From NP936 sp002726085 (GTDB lineage: Bacteria > Acidobacteriota > Vicinamibacteria > Vicinamibacterales > UBA8438), in the NCBI GenBank assembly GCA_036012905.1, contig DASCQF010000093.1:1-64000 (forward strand): a DNA stretch of 64,000 nt, written 5' to 3'. Both the position numbers and the translations under genes were made by a program. The notes beneath the pieces are model-generated. The model saw nothing but the letters and a program-made list of their open reading frames with translations. It did not search any database and was not told the DNA's origin. Positions 8,083 to 15,726 of the stretch are shown piece by piece (the first letter of the stretch is position 1; the number at the start of each line of letters is the position of its first letter).

Positions 8083-9729
8083 CTATCGCTCAATCCCGAT
8101 GACATCGTAGGTCGCGCTGTTCGGTCGCAGATAGACCCGCACCGGCTCATTCCAGGCCGGGAAGTCCGCGTGGACAGACCGGATCTCCGCCATCAGATAG
8201 GCATCGCCGTCGAGGCCGGGGTTGGCCGGTAGTCGAACTGTCGTGGCACTCTGGGTCGCGGAATCGGTCAGGCCTCGCACGCCGTCGGTGCCATTGTCGT
8301 AGACTGACCACTCTACGTCGTAGGCTGTCCCCGATTCGGCGAACCCATACCGCTCGGAGAGATTGACGAAGCGCAGACCGTCGGCGCCAACCTCGAACTC
8401 GTCGATCGGGTTCACCCGGTTTATGTAGTAGCGGGCGCTCTTGATCTGCCGTTCGACCAGCACCTGGTGGAAGTAGCGCTCCTGTTCAGGGTCGCTCAGC
8501 TGCCCGGTCTCGACGATGGCCAGCAGCTCCTCGGGTGTGAACCGCATGATGACCTTGGCCGCCCAGAACGCGTCGCGGTCGGTCATCCGGACAAACGCCG
8601 GATTCGGATAGTCGTTCTTCCACTCCTGGGGCTCGAACGACACCGACTCCCAACGCCCGACGGATTCGTATTCCGGAAAGCTTGGCCAGTCCACGGTGCG
8701 GTACTTGGGGGTGCGCAGCCCGAAGCTGACGAGGTTCCGCTTCACCTCATCGGTATCGAGCCAGTAGTGAAAGCCCAGATTCGGGAGCTGCAGGTCGACG
8801 CTGCCACTCCCGAAAGTCGATCCGAAGTCGAGCAGGTGGTGCCGAATGTAGTGGCGTCCGTCTTCTTCCACCCAGCTGTCCTGGGTGTTTTGGGCACGCG
8901 TGTCGTCGTGGTTGGTCCAGGCCGCGAACAACCTGAGCCCACGCAGCTCACGCCGATTCTCGTGCGCGACGACATCGTTCGCATCGTCCGTGCGGGTCCC
9001 GTAATAGCGGAACGGGCCGATGGGACGCCCGGAGAGATACCGACTGGCGGTCACGCGCATCCGGCCGTTGTCCAGCCTGGGCACCAACCGTAGCCGGCGG
9101 CGCAGTTGCCCGCGCGTCAGCGCCGTCTCATCTCCGAACTCGTCTTCGAGCATCGTACCCGGCTCGATCGTCAGACCGGCCTCGGGATCGACGGCGACAA
9201 TGAAATTCTCCGGCACGTTATAGCCGATGGCGTAAAAGAGCTTGGTGGCAATGACCTCGGCGGCCGAGCTGAGCTCGGGGACGCCCACCGGGTCGAATTT
9301 GATGACATAGCGGTCACCGCGGCCGTCGATGATCTGGAACCCAGGAGTGAGCCCACCGATCTTGCTCCGGAACACCCGCCACGGGACGGTCATGTCCGGG
9401 CCCTCGTTCGTGTCGGGACCTCGGACGAGCGCCGCCCTCGACATCCGTTGCACGCCGTGTCGGTTCGTGAACCAGGAGCTGTCGGGCACCTCGTCGAGCG
9501 TGTTGGCGTTCTGCGCCTCTCCCCGGGCCGCATCGCCCAGATCGGCCATGATGTGTCCGAAGCGGTCGAACATATCGCTGAGCGCGATCTCGGCCGGCTC
9601 GGTCGGCACGTCGAGCCTGTCGTTGTCGACCAGCAGCGGATCGTCCGAGTAGAACTTCCGCTCCTGCGCCCGGGGCACAGCCACCAGCACCGCCAGTCCG
9701 ACGACCAAGGCGACCGATTGCCTCAGCAT
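8083..9729 (-). CDS. Secreted protein of unknown function with kinase-like motifs
   Basis: A 548-residue protein starting with a clear signal peptide (hydrophobic residues about 5-20, cleavage near PRAQ). I do not recognise a named family. The sequence contains an ordered set resembling the HipA/Fam20-type kinase fold: YVIKFDP (possible ATP-site lysine), a VIATKLFYAIGYNVPENF helix, WTNHDDTRAQNT (Asp and Asn as in a catalytic loop) and LLDFGSTFG (a DFG-like metal site). Whether it phosphorylates anything is untested. The ATG at 9729 is chosen over one at 9750 because it begins the signal peptide. It lies downstream of the barrel-protein gene on the same strand. Confidence 0.7.
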   Translation of the reverse strand: MLRQSVALVVGLAVLVAVPRAQERKFYSDDPLLVDNDRLDVPTEPAEIALSDMFDRFGHIMADLGDAARGEAQNANTLDEVPDSSWFTNRHGVQRMSRAALVRGPDTNEGPDMTVPWRVFRSKIGGLTPGFQIIDGRGDRYVIKFDPVGVPELSSAAEVIATKLFYAIGYNVPENFIVAVDPEAGLTIEPGTMLEDEFGDETALTRGQLRRRLRLVPRLDNGRMRVTASRYLSGRPIGPFRYYGTRTDDANDVVAHENRRELRGLRLFAAWTNHDDTRAQNTQDSWVEEDGRHYIRHHLLDFGSTFGSGSVDLQLPNLGFHYWLDTDEVKRNLVSFGLRTPKYRTVDWPSFPEYESVGRWESVSFEPQEWKNDYPNPAFVRMTDRDAFWAAKVIMRFTPEELLAIVETGQLSDPEQERYFHQVLVERQIKSARYYINRVNPIDEFEVGADGLRFVNLSERYGFAESGTAYDVEWSVYDNGTDGVRGLTDSATQSATTVRLPANPGLDGDAYLMAEIRSVHADFPAWNEPVRVYLRPNSATYDVIGIER

Positions 9730-11147
9730 CACGAAGTCCCCATCCGACATGTGAACGGTTGACGGCGCGGCCTTCCGGCTTCTCCTGCCTCCTGCCTCCT
9801 GCCTCCTGTCTCCTTCGTCAAAACGACGGCCCCCCCCCCGATGTGCAGCTTGAAGCCCTCGTTGCTGCGGGCGAAATCGAACCGAAGCACCATCCCCCCC
9901 GGAGCGTGCCCGCGAATGCCGAACCCGTAGCCGGACTGCATGTCCTGGAAGTCGAGATCGCCGGCATCGGAGAAGACCTTTCCCGCGTCGTAGAACAGCG
10001 CGAAGTCGACGTAGGTCCAGACTTCCCAGCGATACTCGGCGTTCACCACCAGATTCCGGCCGCCCCTGAATCGGTATTCGCGGAACCCGCGAATCGAGTT
10101 GGCGCCGCCAATCGTCTCCATCAGATAGAACGGGACCGCGCCGCCGTTCTCACCCACCGAATTCGAGCTGCGGACCCGGAGCGCCAGGATGCGATTGCGG
10201 TATCCCAGCGGAATTTGCGTCTGCACATCCCCGACGAGGCGGGTGAAATCATAGAGACCGCTGTCCCGATCGTCGTACCGCGACGCCTCGACGCGGAGCG
10301 ACACCCCTGCCGAGGGGATGACATGCGCATCGCGGAGATGCAGCGTCAGATGCCCGCCATAGACCAGAAAGTCGGTCGTGGTACCGAACCCGGGTGTCAG
10401 CAGCGGGTCGAACCGTTCTTCCAGGCTCGCGCCGGCCGTGCCGGGGCCCACCTCGGCGTTCATCCAGCGCGCAACCGCGCCTAGCTCCACGAACCGGGTG
10501 GCGGTGGCGGTCACTCCGGCCTCGAGCGACTGGTCCTCCAGACCGTAGGTCGACCGGCCGGACGCGCTGCTTTGGGGACCCAGCCCGAAGAACCGCAGCG
10601 ACGTGAGGTCTCGCACCTCCGCCTTGACGTGTGCCTGGACCGGCAGGCGGCTCGCCGGCGCCGGAAAGATGATGCCGGTGTCGAAGCTGCGAAAGCCGCG
10701 AGTCGAATAGCGCGCGTTGGCGGTGAACTGGACGAGCTCGTGGTTGAAGCCGGCGATGTAGCCGCCACCAAAGACGAAGCCGGACCCAGACGGCATGCCG
10801 CCCACCACGGGACGGAACCCGCCGAAACCCTTCGCGAAGATCCGACGCGGCAGTCGAAACGTCTCCAGACGACCAACCCGCGCCTCGGCGTCCGACACGG
10901 CGTAGGGGGCCAGCTCGGCCCTTTTCGCTTCACGCTGACGCTGCAGGATCTCCTGGCGGGTCGCCGGCGGCGCATCCCGCTGGCTGCCCTCCGCGCTGGA
11001 AGCCGGCTGCGCCGCGGCGGCCACTGGCCACGCCACGAGCGCCACCAGCAAGCAGACCGCACGCACCATCGCAGACGGCACGCCTGTTCGACGCATCGCC
11101 CCAACCAGGCGCACCAACACGGCTCCAATCGCTGCGTGAGCTTCCAT
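9729..11147 (-). CDS. Omp85/D15-like outer-membrane beta-barrel protein, frameshifted at a G10 run
   Basis: As read, 472 residues: signal peptide (about residues 30-48), short Arg/Glu-rich linker, then an aromatic-rich barrel with the Omp85-type segment GGANSIRGF and alternating strands. A run of ten G at 9830-9839 (minus strand) lies at the last strand. With ten G the frame runs on through a heptamer array and gains about 30 residues. With nine G it would read HIGGGPSF and stop at 9818-9820, giving 442 residues with the C-terminal Phe expected of outer-membrane proteins. Either a sequencing error or a slippage-prone tract is likely. The ATG at 11147 overlaps the enolase stop by one base, so translation is coupled. 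Confidence 0.8.
   Translation of the reverse strand: MEAHAAIGAVLVRLVGAMRRTGVPSAMVRAVCLLVALVAWPVAAAAQPASSAEGSQRDAPPATRQEILQRQREAKRAELAPYAVSDAEARVGRLETFRLPRRIFAKGFGGFRPVVGGMPSGSGFVFGGGYIAGFNHELVQFTANARYSTRGFRSFDTGIIFPAPASRLPVQAHVKAEVRDLTSLRFFGLGPQSSASGRSTYGLEDQSLEAGVTATATRFVELGAVARWMNAEVGPGTAGASLEERFDPLLTPGFGTTTDFLVYGGHLTLHLRDAHVIPSAGVSLRVEASRYDDRDSGLYDFTRLVGDVQTQIPLGYRNRILALRVRSSNSVGENGGAVPFYLMETIGGANSIRGFREYRFRGGRNLVVNAEYRWEVWTYVDFALFYDAGKVFSDAGDLDFQDMQSGYGFGIRGHAPGGMVLRFDFARSNEGFKLHIGGGAVVLTKETGGRRQEAGEAGRPRRQPFTCRMGTS
9778..9816 (+). repeat. Heptamer array (CTCCTGC type)
   Basis: About five units (CTCCTGC x3-4, CTCCTGT) ending CTCCTTCG. It lies between the barrel gene's likely true stop (9818) and the kinase-like gene start (9729), and is read in frame as a spurious tail when the G10 frame is used. 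Confidence 0.85.
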
Positions 11148-12460
11148 CAGCCGGGCAACCCCGGTAGGTTGTAGAACGCTTTTGGGCCAGGGTAGCGCGC
11201 CCGGGCCCCGAGCCTGTGCTCGATGCGCAGTAGCTGGTTGTACTTGGCCGTTCGGTCGGTGCGGCAGAGCGACCCGGTCTTGATCTGTCCCGCGTTGGTC
11301 GCCACGGCCACATCGGCGATGGTCGTGTCCTCGGTTTCGCCGGATCGGTGCGAGATGACGGCGGTGTAGGAGGCCCGCTGCGCCATCTCGATCGCGGCCA
11401 GCGTCTCGGTCAGCGTACCGATCTGGTTCAGCTTGACCAATATGGCGTTGCTGACCGACTCGCGAATGCCTCGCTCGAAGATCTTCGTATTCGTGACGAA
11501 CAGGTCGTCGCCGACCAGTTGCACGCGTGTCCCGAGGGCAGCGGTCAAAGCCGACCAGCCGTCCCAATCGTCCTCTGCGAGCCCGTCCTCGACCGACAGG
11601 ATCGGGTAGGCCTCGACGAGCCGGCGGCACCAGTCGACCATGTCGGACGAGCTGCGTTCGGCCTCACCATCGGTCGAGAGCCGGTAGCAGGCGTTCTGCT
11701 TGTCATAGAGCTCGGAGGCCGCGACATCGAGGGCGAGATAGACGTCGTCGCCGGGACGATAGCCGGCCCGCTCGATCGCCAGCATCAGCACGTCCAGCGC
11801 GGCCTCGTTCGAGTCGAGGTTCGGCGCGAAGCCGCCCTCGTCCCCCACCGCCGTCTGATGACCGGCATCCCGCAGCACCGCACGCAGGTGGTGAAAGATC
11901 TCGACGCCCACTCGCAACGCGTCGGAGAAGCTAGGGGCGCCGACCGGAATTACCATGAACTCCTGGATATCGACGTTGTTGTCGGCATGGGCGCCGCCGT
12001 TGAGCACGTTCATCATCGGCACCGGCAGGTCGCGCGCTCGGTCACCGCCCAGATAGGCGTAGAGCGGCAGATGGGCGGCGGCCGCCGCCGCCTTCGCGAC
12101 GGCGAGCGATGCGCCGAGAATCGCGTTCGCGCCAAGACGGCCCTTGTTGTCGGTGCCGTCGAGATCGCGCAGCGTCTGGTCGATCTCCGCCTGGCCGGTC
12201 GGGTCGAGACCGACGAGCGCGTCGCGGATCTCGGTGTTGACGTTCTGGACCGCCCGGGTCACACCCTTGCCGAGATATCGCGCCTCGTCGCCGTCGCGCA
12301 GCTCGACCGCCTCCAGCTCGCCGGTCGACGCGCCCGAGGGCACGGCGGCGCGGCCGGATGCCCCACCACCCAGCGATACCTCGACCTCGACCGTCGGGTT
12401 CCCTCGGCTGTCGAGAATCTCCTGAGCTTCCACATTTGCAATGACCCGATCCTCGTGCAT
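11147..12460 (-). CDS. eno: Enolase (phosphopyruvate hydratase)
   Basis: A 437-residue protein, close to the usual 430 residues. It converts 2-phosphoglycerate to phosphoenolpyruvate in glycolysis and gluconeogenesis, in the cytoplasm. Family motifs are all present: ILDSRGNPTVEVE near the N-terminus, VPSGASTG loop, GANAILG, the metal ligands in ALDVAAS, SVEDGLAEDD and GDDLFVTN, the catalytic lysine in ILVKLNQIGT, and SHRSGETED. Downstream lies the barrel-protein gene, coupled by a TGATG overlap, an uncommon partner for eno. Confidence 0.97.
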   Translation of the reverse strand: MHEDRVIANVEAQEILDSRGNPTVEVEVSLGGGASGRAAVPSGASTGELEAVELRDGDEARYLGKGVTRAVQNVNTEIRDALVGLDPTGQAEIDQTLRDLDGTDNKGRLGANAILGASLAVAKAAAAAAHLPLYAYLGGDRARDLPVPMMNVLNGGAHADNNVDIQEFMVIPVGAPSFSDALRVGVEIFHHLRAVLRDAGHQTAVGDEGGFAPNLDSNEAALDVLMLAIERAGYRPGDDVYLALDVAASELYDKQNACYRLSTDGEAERSSSDMVDWCRRLVEAYPILSVEDGLAEDDWDGWSALTAALGTRVQLVGDDLFVTNTKIFERGIRESVSNAILVKLNQIGTLTETLAAIEMAQRASYTAVISHRSGETEDTTIADVAVATNAGQIKTGSLCRTDRTAKYNQLLRIEHRLGARARYPGPKAFYNLPGLPG

Positions 12461-12894
12461 TCTACGTCTCCGGCGTATTTCGGCGGCCCTGACGCCCCAG
12501 GGCTCGGCATCTCCTCCGAAACCGCGATGATATCAGCCAGCGTCGCCGAGTGGAGGCCAAGCGACGGAGCCCTTCGGGCCCCGCCTCAGGCGGTGGTCTG
12601 GTCGCTGCCGGGATGGAAAGAAGTATTACCCGAGGAAGGTCGTGTGTAGCCGAGCGCTACGAAGGATGATGATGTCGCGTTGCGACGGAACCCGGACACT
12701 CTGATTACCGAGCCCGCTGGCTTGTACCGCCCATTCGGGCGATCGTAGTAACCGCAAGCTGCGACCAGACCGAACACCCTTGTTCGCAGTGCCCTTAAGA
12801 TACCGCCACTTACGGGGAAGACGCTATTAGACCTTGGTCTAATGCCGGACCACCGGCAGGACCGGCCTAGTGGTCCCGGTCTGGCCGATCAGAC
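12461..12894. other. 434-bp intergenic region between eno and the response-regulator gene
   Basis: I see no convincing gene here. A 63-codon minus-strand frame at 12586-12777 has no recognised homology. The region has a GGAGCCCTTCGGGCCCC hairpin-like stretch near 12570 and the palindrome at 12826-12843. It should hold the eno promoter, but no clear -35/-10 pair stands out. Confidence 0.5.
12826..12843. promoter_or_regulatory. Perfect palindrome ATTAGACC-N2-GGTCTAAT
   Basis: Two 8-bp arms are exactly inverted around two bases. It lies 52 bp past the stop codon of the FixJ-type regulator, upstream of eno. It has no T-run, so it reads as a dimeric regulator site rather than a terminator. The neighbouring regulator is an obvious but unproven candidate binder. 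Confidence 0.5.
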
Positions 12895-13527
12895 TCATGG
12901 TGCAACGCCGCTCGACGGTCCGAGTTGCAGGCGTTCAGCCTGACGGACGAGATCCGCCAGGGAGGCAGCCTGCATCGTGGTCATGACCCGCGCGCGGTGG
13001 ACCTTGATGGTGGCGTCGGTGGTTCCCAACTGGGCGGCAATCTGCTTGTTCAGCATCCCGGCGGCGACCAGTGCAAACACCTGTTGCTGTCGAGGCGTGA
13101 GGCGGTCATATCGGACTCGGAGCTCCTCCAACTGCAGCCGGTCGCGCAGCAGCGCGCGATCGCGCGCGATTGCGCGATCGATGGCAGCCAGCAGCGATTC
13201 GTCGTCGAACGGCTTGAGCAGGAAGTCGACCGCGCCATCCTTCATCGCCTCGACGCTCATCGGCACGTCGCCGTGCCCGGTGATGAACACGACTGGTGTC
13301 GACCATCCGGCCGCCGTGAGACGCCGTTGGAGCTCGAGCCCGCTGATGCCGGGCATACGCACGTCGAGCACGACACAGCCGGGGCCGTCGGGCCGCTCCC
13401 GCTCGAGAAACGCCTCGGCCGAGGGAAACCCTTCAACCAGCAGTCCGGCCGTCTCGAGCAGCCGCACGACGCTTCGGCGCACCGACCGGTCGTCGTCGAC
13501 GACGAAGACCATGGGCTCGACGGTCAT
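12895..13527 (-). CDS. FixJ-type response regulator
   Basis: A 210-residue protein with an N-terminal receiver domain (acidic pocket VVDDD near residues 9-13, phospho-acceptor Asp in VVLDVRMPG about residue 55, Thr/Lys switch residues in VVFITGHGD and LLKPFDD) and a C-terminal LuxR/FixJ-type helix-turn-helix (LTPRQQQVFALVAAGMLNKQIA, then TIKVHRARVM). It should bind DNA when phosphorylated. Its start overlaps the stop of the upstream sensor kinase gene by 4 bp, so the two form a two-component pair. The signal and regulon are unknown. Confidence 0.93.
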   Translation of the reverse strand: MTVEPMVFVVDDDRSVRRSVVRLLETAGLLVEGFPSAEAFLERERPDGPGCVVLDVRMPGISGLELQRRLTAAGWSTPVVFITGHGDVPMSVEAMKDGAVDFLLKPFDDESLLAAIDRAIARDRALLRDRLQLEELRVRYDRLTPRQQQVFALVAAGMLNKQIAAQLGTTDATIKVHRARVMTTMQAASLADLVRQAERLQLGPSSGVAP

Positions 13528-15485
13528 TGAGCCGATCCACCCGGGGGTAGACCAAAGCTGACGGTCGCGCCGCCATCGGGGCGGTTCTCGGCCCAGATCT
13601 GGCCACTGTGCGACTCGACGATATTGCGCGAGATCGAGAGCCCCATGCCAAGCCCGCCGGCACGCGAGCTCGTGAACGGCTCAAATAGCGTGTCGACCAT
13701 CGACGGCTCGATGCCGGGCCCACTATCGATGACCGACACGATCTGCCACCCGTCGTCGCGACACCGCACCCGCAATGTGAGACGCGCCTCGGCGAGCCCA
13801 TCCATCGCCTGCATCGCGTTGGTGACCAGGTTCATGACCACCTGCTGGATCTGAATCCGGTCCGCCACCGCTGTCGGCAAGTCGGCGGCAAAATCTGGCA
13901 CGACCGTGATACCGCGCATCGTCAGCCCGCTGCGCATAATTTCGCGGACCTCGCGCACCACTTGACACAGATCGAGCGGCTCGCGCGTGGCGCTGTCCCG
14001 CCGCATCATGTCCCGCAGCCGCTGGATGATGGCGCCGGCCCGGCGGTCGTCCGCCACAATGTCGCGAAGCACCTCGCGGATCTTCGGCACGTCGGGCTGG
14101 TCCCGCTCGAGGAGGCGCACGGCAACCTGGGCATCGCTGAGTATCGCCGCCAGCGGTTGGTTCAGCTCGTGCGCGAGCGTGGCGGTCAGCTCGCCAAGCG
14201 AGTTGACACGGGCGACGTGCGCCAGGGCGTCGCGATGCTGGAGCGCCTCGGCCCGGGCGACAATCTGCTCGGTGACGTCCGAACAGACGGCGATGAACTT
14301 CGTTGGTGGCCCGGGCCCATCGAGCCACGGGACTCTCCGGACCGACCAGTGTCGATACGACCCATCCTTCGCCCTGATCCGATACTCGAGGCGCATCCCT
14401 TCCGGCCGTTCGAGCTCTTTCCGGTCCACCGACAGCAGCCGGTCGCGGTCCTCCGGGTGGAGCTGTTCCGACCATCCTTGGACGGTGCGGGGAAACTCAC
14501 CGGCCTTGTAGCCCAACGCCTGGTCCACCTGTCCGAACCATTCGATCTGTCCCGTCTCTATGTCGGTCTCGCCGATGATGTCGGCCCCCAGGGTCGCTGC
14601 AATGCGGAACCGCTCCTCGCTCTTGAGCCGTGCCGCCTCCACGGCGATCCGCCCAGAGATGTCCCGAAGGGTAGTGACGACGACCGTGCCCTCGTCGGTC
14701 TCGAGCGGGCTGAAGTTGATCTCGAGTGGAATCGAGCGACCGTCTCGGTGCACCCCATTGATCGGCGCGTCAGTGCTGCCCATCTGACTGATCTGGAGCG
14801 CGTTCCCGTCGCCTCGGTCCTCCGTCAGCTGCGTTACGTCCAGTTTGCCGGCGACCAGGCTCTCGTACGCCCGCCCCACCAGCTCGCCCGAGCTATACCC
14901 GAACATCCGTTCCGCCTGGCGATTGACGAACGCGATTTGCCCATCGGCCCGCACCGCGATGATTGCATCGGGAGCCTGCTCGATGAGCTGCCGGAGCCGC
15001 GCGTCGCTGGCGCGCGCTGTCGCCTCGGCACGTTTTCGCTCGGTGACATCGATCAGAAATCCGCGGATGACGGCTGGAGCGCCGTCGAGTCGATCGACCG
15101 CGACGACATCGTGCAGCCACAGGATCTGTCCACTGGCGGAGATCATCCGGTATTCGAGCTCGTAGGCGTCCCGTTCCTGCGCGGCCTGCTCGCAGAAGCG
15201 CACCGCCTCGTCCCGATCGTCGGGATGCACATGAGCCAGCCAGAAGTCGGGCTCATACCATCGCTCGATGGGATAGCCGAGCAGCCGCACCGCCTGCGGC
15301 CCTACGTAGGTGAAGGCCCACGTGCGCGCATCCGCCTCCCACTGCACGATGCTGGTGGTCTCGAGCAGGCGCCGGAAACCCGCCGCGCGCGTTATCTGCT
15401 CCGTGTCGACTGCATCGCGCGACGCGGTGTCGGCCGGCGGGGCGTCCGGTTCTTCTGTCCGAGTCTCGGTCTTGAATGTCGCCAT
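13524..15485 (-). CDS. Multi-PAS sensor histidine kinase
   Basis: A 653-residue cytoplasmic-looking kinase with no transmembrane segments. Three PAS/PAC units are visible (about residues 35-155, 165-285 and 290-410, each closing with a DVTER or DISGR type PAC end). The HisKA phospho-acceptor follows in LAHELNQPLAAI, then the N-box VMNLVTNAMQAM and G-boxes DSGPGIEP and GLGMGLSIS. The layout resembles FixL-like kinases, but I cannot see the FixL heme histidine with certainty. The ATG at 15485 is preferred to a TTG at 15494. It is translationally coupled to the FixJ-type regulator. Confidence 0.92.
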   Translation of the reverse strand: MATFKTETRTEEPDAPPADTASRDAVDTEQITRAAGFRRLLETTSIVQWEADARTWAFTYVGPQAVRLLGYPIERWYEPDFWLAHVHPDDRDEAVRFCEQAAQERDAYELEYRMISASGQILWLHDVVAVDRLDGAPAVIRGFLIDVTERKRAEATARASDARLRQLIEQAPDAIIAVRADGQIAFVNRQAERMFGYSSGELVGRAYESLVAGKLDVTQLTEDRGDGNALQISQMGSTDAPINGVHRDGRSIPLEINFSPLETDEGTVVVTTLRDISGRIAVEAARLKSEERFRIAATLGADIIGETDIETGQIEWFGQVDQALGYKAGEFPRTVQGWSEQLHPEDRDRLLSVDRKELERPEGMRLEYRIRAKDGSYRHWSVRRVPWLDGPGPPTKFIAVCSDVTEQIVARAEALQHRDALAHVARVNSLGELTATLAHELNQPLAAILSDAQVAVRLLERDQPDVPKIREVLRDIVADDRRAGAIIQRLRDMMRRDSATREPLDLCQVVREVREIMRSGLTMRGITVVPDFAADLPTAVADRIQIQQVVMNLVTNAMQAMDGLAEARLTLRVRCRDDGWQIVSVIDSGPGIEPSMVDTLFEPFTSSRAGGLGMGLSISRNIVESHSGQIWAENRPDGGATVSFGLPPGGSAQ

Positions 15486-15573
15486 GGGAGGCAAGTACCC
15501 TAAAAGTCAGCGATCAAGATCAATGTTACAACTCGAAGACCGCGCCGCGAAGCCGGCGGGCGACGTTTAGGGT

Positions 15574-15722
15574 CCGCGCAAGAATAGGTTCCTATTTTGA
15601 GGCGTCGAGGCGCCCGGCTGGCCAGGCGCGAGGAGGGAGCATACGGGCAGTATTCGACCGACAAGCAACGCCGCCAGACGGGATGGATCGGCGGCCGAAA
15701 ATGGGAAGTTATTCTTGCGCGG
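15574..15722. mobile_element. MITE-like element with 25-bp imperfect terminal inverted repeats
   Basis: The ends CCGCGCAAGAATAG... and ...TATTCTTGCGCGG are inverted copies, and the inner TTCCTATTTT/AAAATGGGAA continue the match. The internal core (GAGGGAGCATACGGGCAGT, then AGCAACGCCGCCAGACGGG) is nearly the reverse complement of the core of the element at 24304-24469, whose terminal repeats are unrelated. There is no coding capacity. It separates the kinase gene from the patatin gene. Confidence 0.7.
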
Positions 15723-15726
15723 GCTC

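Noticed and set aside
9729..9850. Read-through tail of the barrel protein as a genuine extra domain
   Set aside because: The tail is translated heptamer array, and the one-base-shorter tract gives a canonical Phe end.
12586..12777. 63-codon minus-strand frame in the eno upstream gap
   Set aside because: It starts with GTG near a GGG run, but has no recognisable homology and codon use unlike the neighbours; not supported as a gene.
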